Origin: Lethocerus indicus
Taxonomy: Eukaryota > Arthropoda > Insecta > Hemiptera > Belostomatidae
DNA length: 64,000 nt
Direction of reading: 5' to 3'
NCBI GenBank assembly: GCA_019843655.1
Contig: JACDQD010000002.1
Location: 5,528,585 to 5,592,584 of the forward strand
How positions within the stretch are numbered: position 1 is the stretch's first letter; every line of letters starts with the position of its first letter. A program made the position numbers and the translations under genes. This document shows positions 42,101 to 56,975 of the stretch, in pieces. Below the pieces are notes generated by a model. That model ran no database searches. It saw nothing but the letters and a program-made list of their open reading frames with translations, and was not told where the DNA came from.

Positions 42101-45100
42101 CAGACGAGTGAACGAACTAAAACAATCCTGTTCGAACAAAATGTAATTATCGCCGTAATTTTTTGGCCAATTAATTTTTCATATTGTATTAGAACAGTGC
42201 GGCGGTGAGAAGCGGAATAAGGGCAGAACGCGGAGGTAGGCGATAATCAATGGTGCGGTCGTCGGGGGTATATCGTCGAATTACCCCATAATTCAATTAC
42301 AGTAATTAACCGGGGCCGGGGGGCCGCTCTTATAACCGCCCCCGCCACCCCCTTCAAACCGGTCTAATCCAACTTACTCCCCATTAGCCCAATAAGGCAA
42401 GCAAGACACCCTCGGGGCTTAGTAAAATTCCAAAAGAAACCGATAACACACAAAGACTTGATTCCACCAAGGGAATCGGAATGATTCCCTTCTTAAATAG
42501 ACATAGGTAGCTGTAATATAAGTCCATAATTTGTTTACAATTACAATTTACAGAAGTTTCAGTACAATATCCAGTACAAATAAGATATTACATTGCATCT
42601 AAAATTGCATGAAATACACTGGCTGCAGGACTGAAATAACGCCGGCAATAATAATATTTGGTAGAATATATTTCTATTTTTTCTCCTCCCCGTTGGTGGC
42701 TGGCTCTCCCTATGTCTGGGGGCTCCGCGCCACCAGATGCGTTTAATTGCCACCAGCGCTCCGAGTTATTTGATTACAAATTTCATTTTGTTCCAACTAA
42801 AAGTAAAACGAATACCGACATTATTGTTAAATTGAGGAATATGAAATAAACCTCTCTTCATTAGAGAAGGAAGACTTCAAATAAACAATTTAAAAAGTCC
42901 CATCCTTCTAGCAACGAAATCATTTTGAGACAACAATAACTATTGAAAGCATGTTACAATAATGTTTTGGGTATTCAAGGTAATAGCACTTTAAGAAGGC
43001 CAATAAAAATATAAGGATAAAGATAAACATTAAATTATTGTTATCATTTGGAATTAATTTCCTTAGATTCGAAATGCAAGCATCAAACTATAGACACTGT
43101 ATTAATTACTACACCTACAAACTTTAAATAGAGAATAATAAGGTACATGGATAGCCAAAGTAGAAGTAGTATTTAACAAGATGAAGACAAAACATTCGAT
43201 GATCAGTAGTCACAACTGCCCTAGTTAACATTATATTTTACTGCACTATTAATGACCAAGAATATGGTAAAAAATAACATTGATTATTTGTCTACAAAAA
43301 ATTTGGATGCACACCCTTCGACACCCCTCAACGCTGTCGACCCACAACGAAAAATTGAGTTGTCTGATTTTTGTCTAAATTACAATTTTCCAACCCAACA
43401 ACGTGACCGATTCGCGGATCATTTATTCATGGAGAAACAGGGACTAGTGTGTCCACAATGATTTTTAATTCCGTAAGTACAAAAAAAAATTGGGTGAAGT
43501 TCAAACTGAATTCGGCAGGCTCCACTGAATAAATATATTCACTCTGGCAAAGCGGAACAATCACGGGCGTCGGGCCAGCAGTTAGGCAGCTCATAAATTT
43601 TTCCCAAGGGATGTAAACTCAAAACGCAGAATGCAAGCCCGGTAATTTCGGTCGATGTTTACCCTCTAAATAAATGTCGGAATCCTAAGAATTCAGTTCA
43701 AAAACACGTCGCCACCGTCCTATTAGCCTATGTGTTCCTAAGAAATTCGGAATATCCATAAATTCTACAACCAACTCTTCAATTAGTGAGTTGAAAGGGG
43801 CCGTATTTTCGTTTAAAGACCGCTCATTTCCTGTAAGGGAATATTGGCCAGAAAACTTTCGCACAATGATTTCCTTTTATTTTAATTTAGAACCAAAGGA
43901 CAAGTTGGGTCCGACTTGTTGTAGAGGAGGGGAACCGACGCGGTGACGTCGCGGCGTCATTTGCCAAAGACTTGCCCAACTTGGTACAGAAAAAAAAATG
44001 AAAGGAGAAAGAATGAAAGGTCCCGGACACAAAAGGAATCCAAAGGACTTCAGAATTATAAAAGGAGAAAAGAGCCGAGAGTTTTTTTAAAGAGGTTTCA
44101 AAATATGTTCCTTTTATTAAATACTACAATTGTTCTCCCCACCCACCGCTCGACTGAGAGTGCTATAATTTCAAATAATGTTACACGAATCACAATAAAG
44201 AATGACAATAGTTGGGAAGACAATTATTTGAATGAAAAATATGACAGGTCTTCGTCTTTATCGAGTTTAAAAACACGATTTATTTCTCTGCTAATTCTCA
44301 CAGTAAGCTTCGACAAATCTTCTACATTTATTATTCACAGTATGAATTTCACAGTTTTCCCCTCCAACATTTAAGACACGTATGATGTGTACGCATGTAT
44401 AATATATCGCAGCCCATCTACATAATGAATGTGCCGTAAAAACAGCGCATAGGAAAGGGCAACCTATAGGTTCATTCCAATAAATACCCTATTGGTAAAA
44501 ACCTGTACAAACTGCCGCAAACGTTACTTCAAAAATAAGCGTTCAGGAAACAAATAGTAATGAACACACACGAATGTAAATCCGAAATGCGTGTACTAGT
44601 AAATACATATTTCTTACATTCATAGTAAACGCAGTTAGGAAGGGAAAAATGGCCTCAATCTGACGTATTAAAGGAATAAAGCGCGAGAGGGAATTAACAA
44701 CTGATGGGTTGACGTAGTATTTTGTGCAAACGTTTACTTTAAAGATCTGAGGCGGGCTCACAAACCGCATGATAATGTATCACGTAGCGGAAGACCAAAC
44801 AAGATTCCCCACCCCTTTCCAACAACGCTCCATTAAACAGTCGATACATTATTTTAGCCAGCACTGGGCGACAACATCCATCCGTTATACCTAATACGGA
44901 CGTAAACATTCCGTTTAGTAGGCTCGTTCTCCTGCCTTTAAACTAAGATACCTGCCTTAGATATGCCCGCCTTAATTAATAATTAAAGTCAGACCATATG
45001 AGGAAAATGCACATCGAGATAAGGACAATTTCCAATTGAAGGAGAATTCCAAGACGATGGCGATTAAAATTAATCCTTCAATCGCAAACTAATATAGAAT

Positions 45101-45787
45101 ATATCAGTATTATCCAATATGAAATTAACGTGCTTTATAATACAGTCAGAACTAAGAGCAAATATAGAAAAGAAGCAATAGTTTGCAAAAAAACAACATT
45201 TCTGTCTCGTACAAGTGAAGAGTTATTATAAAATTCTATATTTAAATCCCACAAACAGATAACAGAAAGATATAGTAATTATATTTTCTACGAAAATACA
45301 TCAATCGGTAGGTGATAACACTACTATGTGTTAACATGATTAGGAATCGTTGCAGTGCATACAAATGTTATGGATTTACATTTACGCACCCATGAACGCT
45401 TGTAGTTATATTCCCACGGCTGCTACTCATTTAAAATAACTTCCAGTCGTATTAACCAATTCGAAATGACTGATTTTATCTCAAGTGTATAAGTGTATTT
45501 CAATATTATAACAGTTAAGAAATTACAGTAATTTGTTTTGATTCTCGAATTACTTTCGAAGATATTATTTTAACACGGTTGGGATTATTGCCTGTTCAAA
45601 TAAGTTATCTGGGTTCGCTATGGATCAATCGTGAAATTGTATCGGAGACATCTTATAATTTCCAACGGTTAATAATATTACTTTTGTTTTCATTCAATGA
45701 TTAATTAGCTTAAAATAACTTTCTTAGGTTTCTGGATGAGTAAAGAAGCTCAGTGAGGCAGGAATAGGCGGAATGAAGGGAGGGCCA

Positions 45788-45819
45788 AGAGAAAGAGAAA
45801 GAGAGAGAGAGAAAGAGAG
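45788..45819. repeat. Interrupted GA-rich microsatellite
   Basis: GA units are interrupted by AAA in several places over about 32 bp. It belongs to the same purine simple-repeat class as the other GA tracts in the window. Confidence 0.8.
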
Positions 45820-47678
45820 GGCGGGTAAAGCCGACGAGAAAGAGATAGAGCTACTTACTGGTCGGCCAGAATTGAGTTAGCAGCCAAGTTTTAACCAGTA
45901 ATGCTTCCATTATGCCGCCGGCTCCCGGTTATCTCCCGTTCCTCCACTTCCTCCGCGGCGGTCTTCCTTCCCCACGAATTTCTTCTTCCCGGGAGGGTGG
46001 AACAACCCCTCATTCCATAATAATTCACTAATGGGGGAGGGATGTTCATTCAATAATTCCTCCCTCCTCAGTCCCGTCACATCATAAATTACCCCGAAGG
46101 TCTGAACACCCCTCGGAGAAGCTGAAACCCGGGTGATGACGTCTATCTAATACTGGTATTTGCCACCAACTGTCTAAATGAACCGCACATTGGGTTATGT
46201 TGGCAGTATGAACATTTTAGAAATATTCTCGGTATTACAACGGTCCACCAGACAAGTAGGCATTAAGGAGTGTGCTCTATTTATACTTCCAATAAGCCTT
46301 GAAATAAATTAACACATTCGGGACTTCACAGGCTTCGAATATTACCGTTAGTTTCCCCATACTAATTTGATCCCGCATTTGAGCACATACTAAGGGCTGT
46401 GAATAATACACGGAGAATAGCATTATATGATCAACCGCAAATATGTACAACATAATATCCCAATATCAGGAGCGATAACAGAAAGCCGGTTGGGACAACC
46501 GACATACGGCCGATTGAATAAATCGGAGATAAATGAAATTACCATATTCTGATTTAGGCAAATAGAGTATCAATATTCTTCGTCATCGAAAACTGGGGAA
46601 TTTAATTTTGGTTTTTAATTTCCATTCTTTAACCAAGTATCATAAAATATCGCTATATTGCAATATGTTATTGGTATTTGAACTAAAGTGTTTCCCTTCC
46701 GGTTACTCAACATTGAAATTCCAACCATTATTGGAAACAAAATTTTCACGCGTCGCATTTCTTCCCAAACAAAACAAACAGAATGGAACACTCTGGGAGT
46801 GTTTTTTTCCTGTCAAATGATATGAAAGGGCCAAAGGGAAACGAATTTCATTTTATATCTGTCGACTTGCCGCATTTTACTTGGCCGGGAAAATGGGTGC
46901 GTCGGTGAAAAATAGCTGACCTCTTTGGCGCTTTAGAGCTCATAGAAGGTGCCGGTCAGGAAGTGGAGAAATGAAGGAGGGAAAATGCACTTTCTGGGGA
47001 ACACTTACTGCCGCCTGCAGTCGGCACCTGAAATATCACACCGGTCAATACTGGGGTTATGAAAAAATGATGCGGAAATGTAGGTTCTCAATTTATTACC
47101 TAAAAGTGAACAATTTATTAGTTTATCACAATGCATTAGTTTCGTGTAGCAGTAGCGGTACGATAGGTTATTCATAAACTGACAGAGGGCCTGATATGAA
47201 AATAATGAAGAGGGATGAAAAACCGAGTAGGGAAAAAACCATTCAGGGTGGGGGAGGGTATATGTGTTTTCACGCTTCGCATACTTCAGCGAGGGTGCTG
47301 TGATTATGTTTACAAAAATATTGTGAAATGTGGGGGAAATTTCATTCAGTGTCGACACACTGACCGGAGGCCGACAGGGTACCTCTCGTCTCTCTTTCCC
47401 GCTAAGGGAGGGCGCAATAAGGAGGAATGAGGTATGAGAAAAACAGAGACGGAATGAAAAGTCGAAGGGAAGGGAAAATACCCTTTGTGCGTGGGGCGCT
47501 CCTTGGGGAACTCTCAAGTTTCAGGGTCCCTCATCCCGCAGGAATAATGGAATAACCGACCTCACTCAGGAACCTCTACCTCCCGCCACCACTGGCCACC
47601 AACACTACGTTGTCCATTTTCCAGTAAACGGGACATTCTCCGGTTTCAACCGGATTATAATGAGAGATGGCAAGAGAA

Positions 47679-47694
47679 AGAGAGATATCTCTCT
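47679..47694. repeat. 16-bp AG/CT palindrome
   Basis: AGAGAGATATCTCTCT is perfectly self-complementary and grades into a CT run on the right. It probably arose from a simple repeat and not as a regulated site. Confidence 0.6.
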
Positions 47695-50600
47695 CTCTGG
47701 AGTAGTAAGGCGTAAGGAGCAATTCTTAACGTCTCTCCTTATTATAAAAGTAATTAATAAATAAAAATTACTGTACTTTTAGGTATTAGGAATATAATAC
47801 TAAGTGAATCATAATAAACCAAGCGGCTATACGCTCAAATTGGTCACGATACGCCGTACTTATTCTAAGATTCGGAATATAACATTAATTATTTAGGTTT
47901 TAGGACATTAGCAATTTAAATTTTACAAATTTCTGATGCAGTAGAATTGATTCGGTCTAAAAATGTGTACATTGTTATAGAATTATTCGAGCAACTATCC
48001 GGATATATATTTATAATTTGCGACTAGGAGATGTTTTGGTTAATAGAATTACACTTTGACGTATAGCAGAAAGAACGGTGTTTAATGAGACGTAAAACGG
48101 TCGATGACCAACCTGGTCACGAATAGGAAGGTTTTTCAAGTATTCTATCTAATCAAAGGCTAGGGGGCCGGGGGTACCCGAGGGGACAGGGCCAATAAGG
48201 AAGCGGCATAAGGCATACAGAGCAGCAGTAGGGCAGGGGTAAGGCGGAGCCCTCGACATCACAGTCCGCCCCTTTGATCCTGGCCGCCTTTGAGACATTC
48301 CTTTGACGCAAAATACCTGCTCGCGCTCAAACAAAGAGAACTTCCCGCAGACTCCAATATCCTCAGGATCGATAATGCACAACGCTTGGGAATTACTACG
48401 GAGTAACGCCTATACTAAGTACTTGCTGTTACTTAACGACGGCCGGAAATACCTAATAGACAACCCTTTATGGGGAACATTTTTTTAAGGCCACCTGTTG
48501 ATGTCCTACGTCTGTCTTTGACGTCCGACAGACATGCCGGAATCTTCGAATGACCACTTGCGCAGCAATTTCAGATAACTTAAAATTAAGAAAAAGTAGC
48601 GTGTGAAGACCATACCATTAATCTCAGGCTGTCATATTTCCTGGCAAAGAGTTCTGTCAAAAAATGTATGGTCCGCTCAGTAATTTAACTAATTACACTG
48701 CCCATACAAGAAAATTAAAATTTCAGTAGGTAATGAATCCATGCTATTATCACTGTTAGTTCATACAACAATGAACACAATGATACTGTTACTTGAACGA
48801 AAGACAAATTACCGCAAGAACCACTGAAACTTAATAATCCGTTAATACAATTTTCAACATTTAATTTTACTACGTTTTAATTCACGTTTTGTAAACAATG
48901 AGGATACCACACAACACTGGTACAAAATAGGAGCCGTCATTGCGTTTATTATCAAATTTTTATCGATCAAAATTGTTGAACGTTTAATAACAGCTAGGGA
49001 TCAGAGGTTTTTGTGGCCGGTAGAATTTAGAGGGGAATCCATCGGAAACTTTCATTATCCTCGGGGCTAAAAGAAAGCCACCAAAAAGTCGTTAGAAAAA
49101 ATTTGCCGCGTCCTATTAAAATGCAAATTGGGCTTACACTATCTAATAAATGGTGTCCGACGCTGGGAAGGTGATTCGGCTTTTATAATAGTAGAGAAAA
49201 ATGAAAAACGCATTTTTTGCACACGACGCTTAAAAATTTAATAAGAAAGAGGCTTAAACGACTTATCCAGGTGAAGTTATATTTGCTGCATGCAATTTGT
49301 ATAAGTTTGAGTTATTGTAAACAGCTTATTTTCCACCTTATTTTCATAGCTCCGGAATAAAGTCTAAGGTTTAATTATACTTTATCAGATACGGATTTAG
49401 CACTTTTATATTCCGCTCTTTTAGTTATTCCTACATTACCAGTTAATACTGTTGATTTATTAGGACCCTGTATTCCTATTTCACTCAGCATTTCTACTAA
49501 GCGTTATTTTTTCAATAACATATTACAGCCCGCTACCGAGATACGAACAATAATTTTAAATTGTTTTTATATTTACAGTAATTAAATTTAGAATTTCACA
49601 TACCGGCTCACATGCCTTCCTACATATTTTCCATGAAGTTTTCCGGTTCTTTATTCTTACTCTAAGTACATTATTTCTTTTATTATTTTCTTGTTAGGGA
49701 AAGTGCTTGAAAATGCAATACCAGACCTCCAAATGTCGGTGACTTTGGAATACTCCTTTAATTAATCCTTTTCCCGGAACCTACCCTCATTATATTTGCG
49801 TATTTCGCCATTTCTATTTGAGAGGGGCGGCCTTAGTGCACTTTAGATGGGAAGTAGTTGTTCAGAAACAAACTACCGAACTGAATTCTCATTATCCCTT
49901 TCTGGGAAAAGAGTAGTTAAAGGGGATTCCGAATTAAATGGGAATTCCCCAGTATCATAATCAGAATTATATATTACCGTATAGAAAATTAATAAGCGGC
50001 AAAGCCAGCAACGCAAATACGTAACGCGGGTTTAGTATCTCAGCGCCGTTTGAAAAACACCTTTAAATAGTACATAATCTGGCACCTATTTAAATTCTAA
50101 TAATTTATTATTCTAATTTTAGTATATCTTATATTATAATATTCTATGTTATATTAATATTTTATTAATTATTTAATTTCATTAGCAAGGACCAATTAAT
50201 AGAGAAAACAAAACTAACGAATTTTTGGCTCAAACATCGGATACCATTATGGACACTTTTATGGATACCAAGTTAAGAAACATATGGGTCTTTTCAGGAG
50301 TACAAGTACAATACTTACATTTTCAAAGATTTACTAAATGTTAGTACCTACAAATGTTGTATAATACAATTTTATTTTTAATCTGTGATTATATTAGGCT
50401 ATTTTTATTGTTATTGGAAGTTTAACAATGGTATACAATGTTCCCAAGAGAATAATTCTGCTATAAAATAAACTTTCTGAGAGCTCTTTTATAGCACTTA
50501 AAGTGTTATGTTTTACTACGACTAATGAAAAAGAAAGGACTGTCATTCCCGAAACCTGAGAAAATCTTGAACCCCATTAGATATAAGCTAGAGAACGTCT

Positions 50601-51596
50601 GATAATCGAAATCTCATGAGTACAGGAAACACGACGTGTAACTCTTCTTATCATCAAACGGGTAAGAAGCGATATTATTTTGCGGTGCGGTGTGGAATTC
50701 TACGAAATCGGGTTAGCACAATCATCAGGTCTTCAAGTTATATGAATATAACCAGTAGATGCGTTTTGGAATCCTTTCCTTTCCAATACTGCATTTTCCT
50801 CCACAATCAGGGCTAATAACACCGCTCGTACTTCCACTCCACCGACCAACTGTGGCCGTTTCCCCTTCCCGGGACAACAGACTTGGTTCTCGGGTCGGGG
50901 AAAAAAAATAATGAGGACGAGTAGGAACCAATACGGGGAGGTGGGGTAGCCGGCGTATATGGATGTTTGTCGGGATAGGAGGGCGTGTATCTCCGCCTCG
51001 GGAAGGATATTGACGCCCTTTTCAAACTCCCAGCTACCTTAGAGGGAAGTGTATTTGTTTTGAACCCACCGGACCACAACACTCTTACAGTACAAATAAC
51101 AGGTACTATCGAACGCTTTCCCGGAAAAAGAATTTCCAAGTATAAATCCTGTCCTTCACCCAGCTGAGGTCCCGCAAGTGTCCGGTTGCCTCGAATGTAA
51201 TTGAATATATTCCTCGATTATTTATAACGATCTAATACCGTGTACTTAAATACGTAAATTCATTTTATTCAAACGGATAAATGACAATTACGCGATTATG
51301 TAAACATATGAAAAGTTCTAAAATTAAATGAACCTCTCCATTTTCAAAGAACCTGAACACAACGAAGAATAGATAAACGTGCAACGAGTTCTGTTTATTT
51401 TCGTGAGGGCTAAGTTATATGGGTTCGTATTACAGCGATAGTGGCTAAATATCGCGAAAATTGTCTCCAGATTGCAAATTTTATGTGAATTGTTCCAAAA
51501 AAAAGGAAGTGAAAACAAGGCGTAAAACACGTGACGATGTTTTAATAAAAAAATGTTGGAACCGGCCACAAAATAGGGAATAAAATTTGGTTGCGC

Positions 51597-51653
51597 GCCT
51601 TGGTGGTTAGAGAGCCATATCGGTGGCCTTGGTGGTGGCCCGCCATATCGGTG
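51597..51653 (+). repeat. Imperfect tandem duplication, ~28-bp unit
   Basis: Units 51597-51625 and 51626-51653 abut. Both begin GCCTTGGTGGT and end GCCATATCGGTG, with a short divergent middle. The duplication falls in a G-rich patch. No coding frame with a known product crosses it. Confidence 0.75.
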
Positions 51654-54600
51654 AGAGGAGAAAGAGGGAAGGTTGTGGCCGGGGAGCCGGCAGGAACACG
51701 CGGGATATGGCCAGTTTTCGGGCTCATCGGATCAGCACCCGCACAGAATACATTACATCCGGCGCCCTGCCCCTCATAACAACAAACACCCGCGCTTCCT
51801 CGACTAAACGCGGCGAACCCTATCCGCCAGCAAATCTTAATATAAACAAATCGCGTGGGAGGTCAGATGGTAGTCGTATATTTATTAATTTGTTAGAAAG
51901 GGAAGAAATTTCGTAGCCGCATTGTATATAACCAAGTATCTAGCCAACCATTAAACCAAATGAAAAATCGTCAGTTGTATACGCACAATACTGTCCTTTA
52001 TAATAGTATGTATACCGTAGACATAAATACATAAAATATTGAAGAAACATTAGTTTTAATATTTCAAATTTTCGAGGAAATTAAGTATGATAATTTAAGA
52101 AAATACTTGCGCTCCCTTTTAACTTGAGGGGTTGATATGTGGGGTCAAGATTTGTGACTTGTTTTAAGAATTGTGAAATGAAACTCAGCGTGTAATTCCG
52201 TAGTGTCTGTATCCATTCGTTATTTGATTAAAAGCCCGGTAATCCCAAAAATCCCAAAGTGGAATTCGGTATTCCATGCATAATTTGATAACGTCGTAGA
52301 TCCCATTAGTCCGCGTTAGAAAACCCCATTGTTTCATTCTTCAGTCACAAGAGTAACGAGAAATAGCTACGAACATCCACGGTCCATGAATGTAGATTGC
52401 ATTCTCATAGGAAGGACTCACTTTGGCCCAAACACAGAACACATATGCATAAAATTAAGGACTTTAATTAAAGACAGACGTTTGGGGAGACCCCTCTCAA
52501 TCCTCGCCGGGGTGGCATGCCCCCCGCCCACCAAACGCAAATATCAGGATCGTCGAGCCACTCAAACAAGGAGGGCGCCCACTAATTAACTGTTAGCGAA
52601 CCCCAATTATGAAATATCAGAGTTTTCAATGAGAGATACTGTCAGTGAACTAGGTTTATAAATGAGATGTTCCTCCTAATTCGCCAGTGCACTGTGAGAA
52701 ACTCCTGATTAGAGTCCTCATAACGTACGTTTGCGTTACACCTTTTTTAGTACATTTATCTGATACAGTGCAGTATTTTTCATATTTTCCAAAATTGTCG
52801 TTAAACAACTAAAAATAACTTTTTTATATTACTGATGTTATAAAAAAGGTAAGGACGATGATTTAAAAATTCGTAAAGTTGTGGATTCAAAAGCGCAGCA
52901 ACGTAACTAATACGTTAAAAACCTCACCCAAACGCACCCTAATGTACGAATTAGGACTACTAAGATCATTACCGGAATGGACATCCAAATTAACATTGAA
53001 ACCGAGTTGGATATATGGGATCGAACTATGGGGTTCTATAAAGACTTCCAACATCGGCGAGAGGGTAAACAGTTTTTGTGACCGTAGAGAGAATAATTAA
53101 ATGTTAAATCGCCACATTTGTACCGTAAACAACAAAGCACGGCGACAGTATTAAACGGGCGCTAATAAAAAAATTGTACAGACGAACGAGACAATAATTC
53201 CCGAGTGGGGAAAATGACCGGGACCGACTGAAATGTGGGCAATAAGTCGACAACCGATTTTATGGGTGAGGGGCGTAGGGGTGAGGGCCGGGGGTAAAGC
53301 GATAATTAAACGTCAGTCTTGGCCGAAGCCCTCACTCGCCGTATCCCCGTCCCTCTGTCACGGCCCGCCGGCAAAAAATAATTTGTCATTTCGCCGGCAA
53401 CTCATATCGCCGGACCGTGTACGGTCGGGGCCCCTATAATATTCGTCCCGTTTTGGCCGACAGCGTTTTAAAATTTCATCCACCCCCCACCCCTCGATGA
53501 AATAACGCGGAACCCCACCGTGGATTTATGCCACCGGCAAACATCTACCGGTCTCTCCCATCCATCAGCCGGGTACCGACCGCTAAAACTGCAATTGAAT
53601 TTTCCGTTGCGGTCACCGGGAGGAAGGGAATTGGAACTGAAAATTTCTATTTGTCTTTATCAGCATATTTAGGGATATATAAAGATAAGCCTAAATCTCA
53701 CATTTGCAACCCCCATTTTATTGAAAATCTGCAGATATTGTTCAAGAAATTTACAACCAGTTTATTTCACCCCATGCTGATCTAACCAAGAGAGTCAAAT
53801 CAGCTGAATTATACATTTATCATATTATTAAGTAATAAATAAATGTAAAATAAAAATGTAATAAATATTTTAAGGGGTAAGCGGTCTCACTATTGTCTGT
53901 CCTTTCTTTGTTTCGGACCCCCGAAGATCTTTATGATACGATGTTATTGCATCGGTCCCCGACGTTTCGTTAGATTAAAAATAGTTAAACTTCAGACAAC
54001 TCAAAGAATATTGGGTATCGAATGGATGTGATTTAATATAACCGCTTTCGCTGCCAATCAGAAGACTATCATCCCCGATATGTAACGTCGCAATGTCGGA
54101 AACTCCGACCGGAGACAATAAATTACGGAAAAGGGTAGAACAGTTTTATCACATCCCTCGGGCGAAGATGATCGGGTCGAGATAAACGCCCGGAGATTTC
54201 TGGAAGATCATTGGCCGGGCTGAAGCAGCGACGGCTGGCTCAGTTACAACTTGTCCCAATGCCAATATTAGACGGCAATAAAGGCAGGCACCACCACTCG
54301 CTCGTGCTTCTACGGCCAATGATTTAGACGGCGAATGGAGGATACGAAGAAACTGAATGGGAACTACTTTTATTGGGAAGAGAGGCTGCTAGCCAGGGGG
54401 CTCTGGCCGGCCCTACAACTTGGCGGGTTGTGGGACCATTAATAACAAAAAAGGACGGCAATAATACCATTCCGCATCTGTTTTATCCACCATCAGAACG
54501 TCGAATTCGCAATGCTTTGCTACTTTAAACGAGCCATTTAATGCAAGAAATTGCATAGAGAAAAACAAGCGTATTGAATATAAAAATTATATTTTGTACA

Positions 54601-56083
54601 CTGGTTATTATAACTAGAGGCCAGAATAAATGCTACGTTACCTCGTTAAAAAATAAATTAATTAATTGTCTTGTTGTGTGGCATGAATATTAACATTAAA
54701 GTTAACGAGATGAAATATGTTTACGAGATCAGACATCAGAGAGGCACATATAACTAAAACGTCACAAAGTGATACTGACGTTCAGTAGCAATGTAAAATT
54801 CAGTAAGCGAGTCGTATATAAATGAAAATCAATTACTTGAGCGATTGACGCGAAGATAAGTGGAATCGAAACATACATACATTGGTAGCTCACCGAGGGA
54901 AGAATCCCGAAATCAGAATCCTCAGTACCAGAGCCCCCAGGCGGTAGTCAAACTTCGGGTTTTAAAGGGCCTATTGAGAGCGGTAGAATATAAAGATAAA
55001 GAAACACCACAAGGGGATAATATGAAACAGGAAAAGGAAAAAGGGGATAAGGGTACAACTGCGCGTAGCCTTACAAGATTTCTAATCTCTGAAATGGATT
55101 CGTTTGCTAACCAGAATTGAGAATAAGGAACGAGTAAAATAAAATGAAGAGTACAAAACTTGAACTTGTAAACATTTACTCACTCTAGCATACAAGATAA
55201 ATGAATATTTGGTAAAGATGAATATTAACTAGAATGCAGTTATGAGTGCTTCGGAAATTTTGTGTAGTGTTGGGTTTTAATAAACCTGCAATAAACAATG
55301 CTAATGCCTCATTATAACTTTAGAACATCGGAGCTATCCTACGAAGGAAGTTTAGTCAACAGACAGCGCTCTATTCGTGAAGTATATATCAGAGAGAATA
55401 ACACCAAAAAGCGTTTAATAGTCCGTTCTTTTGGAAAAACGGCGAGGCAGGTTTCGCGCTATTAGGTATATTTTCTGAAATAGTGATAGGACAAAGTTAT
55501 ATTATTGTTCTCACAATGAAGTTTTTCAAAAATCGGGTTTAAAAACTAGCGTACCACAGTTAGACTTAGGGGGTTTTATTTTGTTTAAACTACAATACAG
55601 GAAAAGATAAAATTAGAAGAATCAAGTTTTAAAAAAGTGATCTGTGGCTGAGTACCGTAAGCAATTAATTTTTTTCTCATATTTAGCATTACCATCCTGT
55701 TATTGGTGCTATAGGTTATCACAATTTCAACCCACCGTTTGTCACAGAAAATGCCCCTGTGTTCACAACACAATGCTGAAAGATCAGCTTAGATTCTAAG
55801 GAGATTGACGATCGGTTTGAAGGGAATGATGATTCGGTTGTGTAAACAGAGCAGAATATGGCTCGGTCTAGATATTAAAATAAATAATGCGAGAGTCCTT
55901 CGCCTTCAAGCGACGAACAAATCCACCTAAAATAAAAGCTCGACTCCTGGCAGACAGAAGGAATTAACCAATCGGCGTCGGGAGAGGGCGGCGTTTACAG
56001 GTGGTGGCCCCCTCTATATCGGGCTCCCGTAAACGGAATAATAATCCAATTTCTGTTTCAAACCAAATTACAGAGCGGGGTCG

Positions 56084-56086
<3 letters not shown>

Positions 56087-56115
<29 letters not shown>
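56087..56115. repeat. GA microsatellite, 29 bp
   Basis: Uninterrupted GA units sit at the edge of a GC-rich patch, as the longer tract at 31924 also does. Confidence 0.92.
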
Positions 56116-56118
<3 letters not shown>

Positions 56119-56925
56119 GAGGGCCAATAAGAGAGCCGAGTTGAGGTCGATTGGATTTTTTTTGTCCGGGCCATTTTTATTTTTTTACCCCTCCCTAACA
56201 CAGTAATGTCCGTTCGGCGGATAACTTTATTCCAACTCGACGTAGATGTGTCATGGCGGCACAGACGAAATTGCCCCCACCCCCAACCATCCACCATCCT
56301 ACAGCTCGACTGTAAATAAACGGCTATAAAAACTGCGTTTAAACCGGCGACGAGTGGCAATAAAAAAAACACAACACCGTCCCGCCCGTCCCCTGGAAAA
56401 CAAGAGGACTGAGAGCCGGGGCCGAGGTTAAGGGCTGTATCCGCTACTGTGGGCCGTGTTAAGTCATTTAAATGTGCCCGAAGGGTGAAAACTGAAGGGG
56501 GAGGATTCCTCTCGTTCTGTTTTTTCCCGACCGTCGAACGTGTTGTGTTCACAGCCCCCTAGGGTATACAGAAAAATGCCTCTACCACGTACGTATCCTT
56601 TTTCGACATCCATTGTATTAGATTTAGAAATAAAACGTTCGAATATCCCGAATTAATTATTATATGAATAAATGAATAAATTACAAATATGAACGGCCAA
56701 ATTTTCCATACATCGCCTAGACAGAAAAGTTCAGCTATTAAACCCATCCATATCATCGTAGATTATGCCACGCAGGAGGATTCGGTAAAACTTCCTTTGC
56801 CCAGGGAAAGGAGAGATATTTCCTTTCTATCGACCGGCGGAAATGGAAGCCGCAGAAGCCAACAATCCGGGCTGTGTTAGGCCTACCCCGGGGCCTTAAG
56901 AAGTAGAAAAGAATCGGCCAGTGAC

Positions 56926-56975
56926 GGGTTACAATCTAGTAACCCTTCCGCCTACCTTCCGGATAGGCGAGGAAG
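56926..56975. repeat. Two back-to-back hairpins
   Basis: GGGTTAC/GTAACCC (56926-56932 and 56939-56945) is followed directly by CGCCTA/TAGGCG (56949-56954 and 56964-56969). CTTC/GAAG pairing further out, across a 2-nt bulge, could extend the second stem. The arrangement could be a small structured RNA or a binding site, but nothing links it to a known family. Confidence 0.4.

Larger units (their letters stand above)
39165..51596. other. Intergenic DNA, no gene seen
   Basis: This long stretch has no recognisable coding domain or structural RNA. GC-rich patches occur near 39480-39560, 40400-40600, 42230-42420, 45900-46010 and 48150-48290. Interrupted GA-rich sequence lies at 45788-45819, and AT-only DNA lies around 50095-50180. 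The larger open frames (43943-44374 and 47005-47517) are of low complexity or lack motifs and are not called. Confidence 0.55.

Noticed and set aside
47005..47517. 170-codon minus-strand frame
   Set aside because: It is one of the longest frames in the window but its composition looks random, with no motif and no partner exon.
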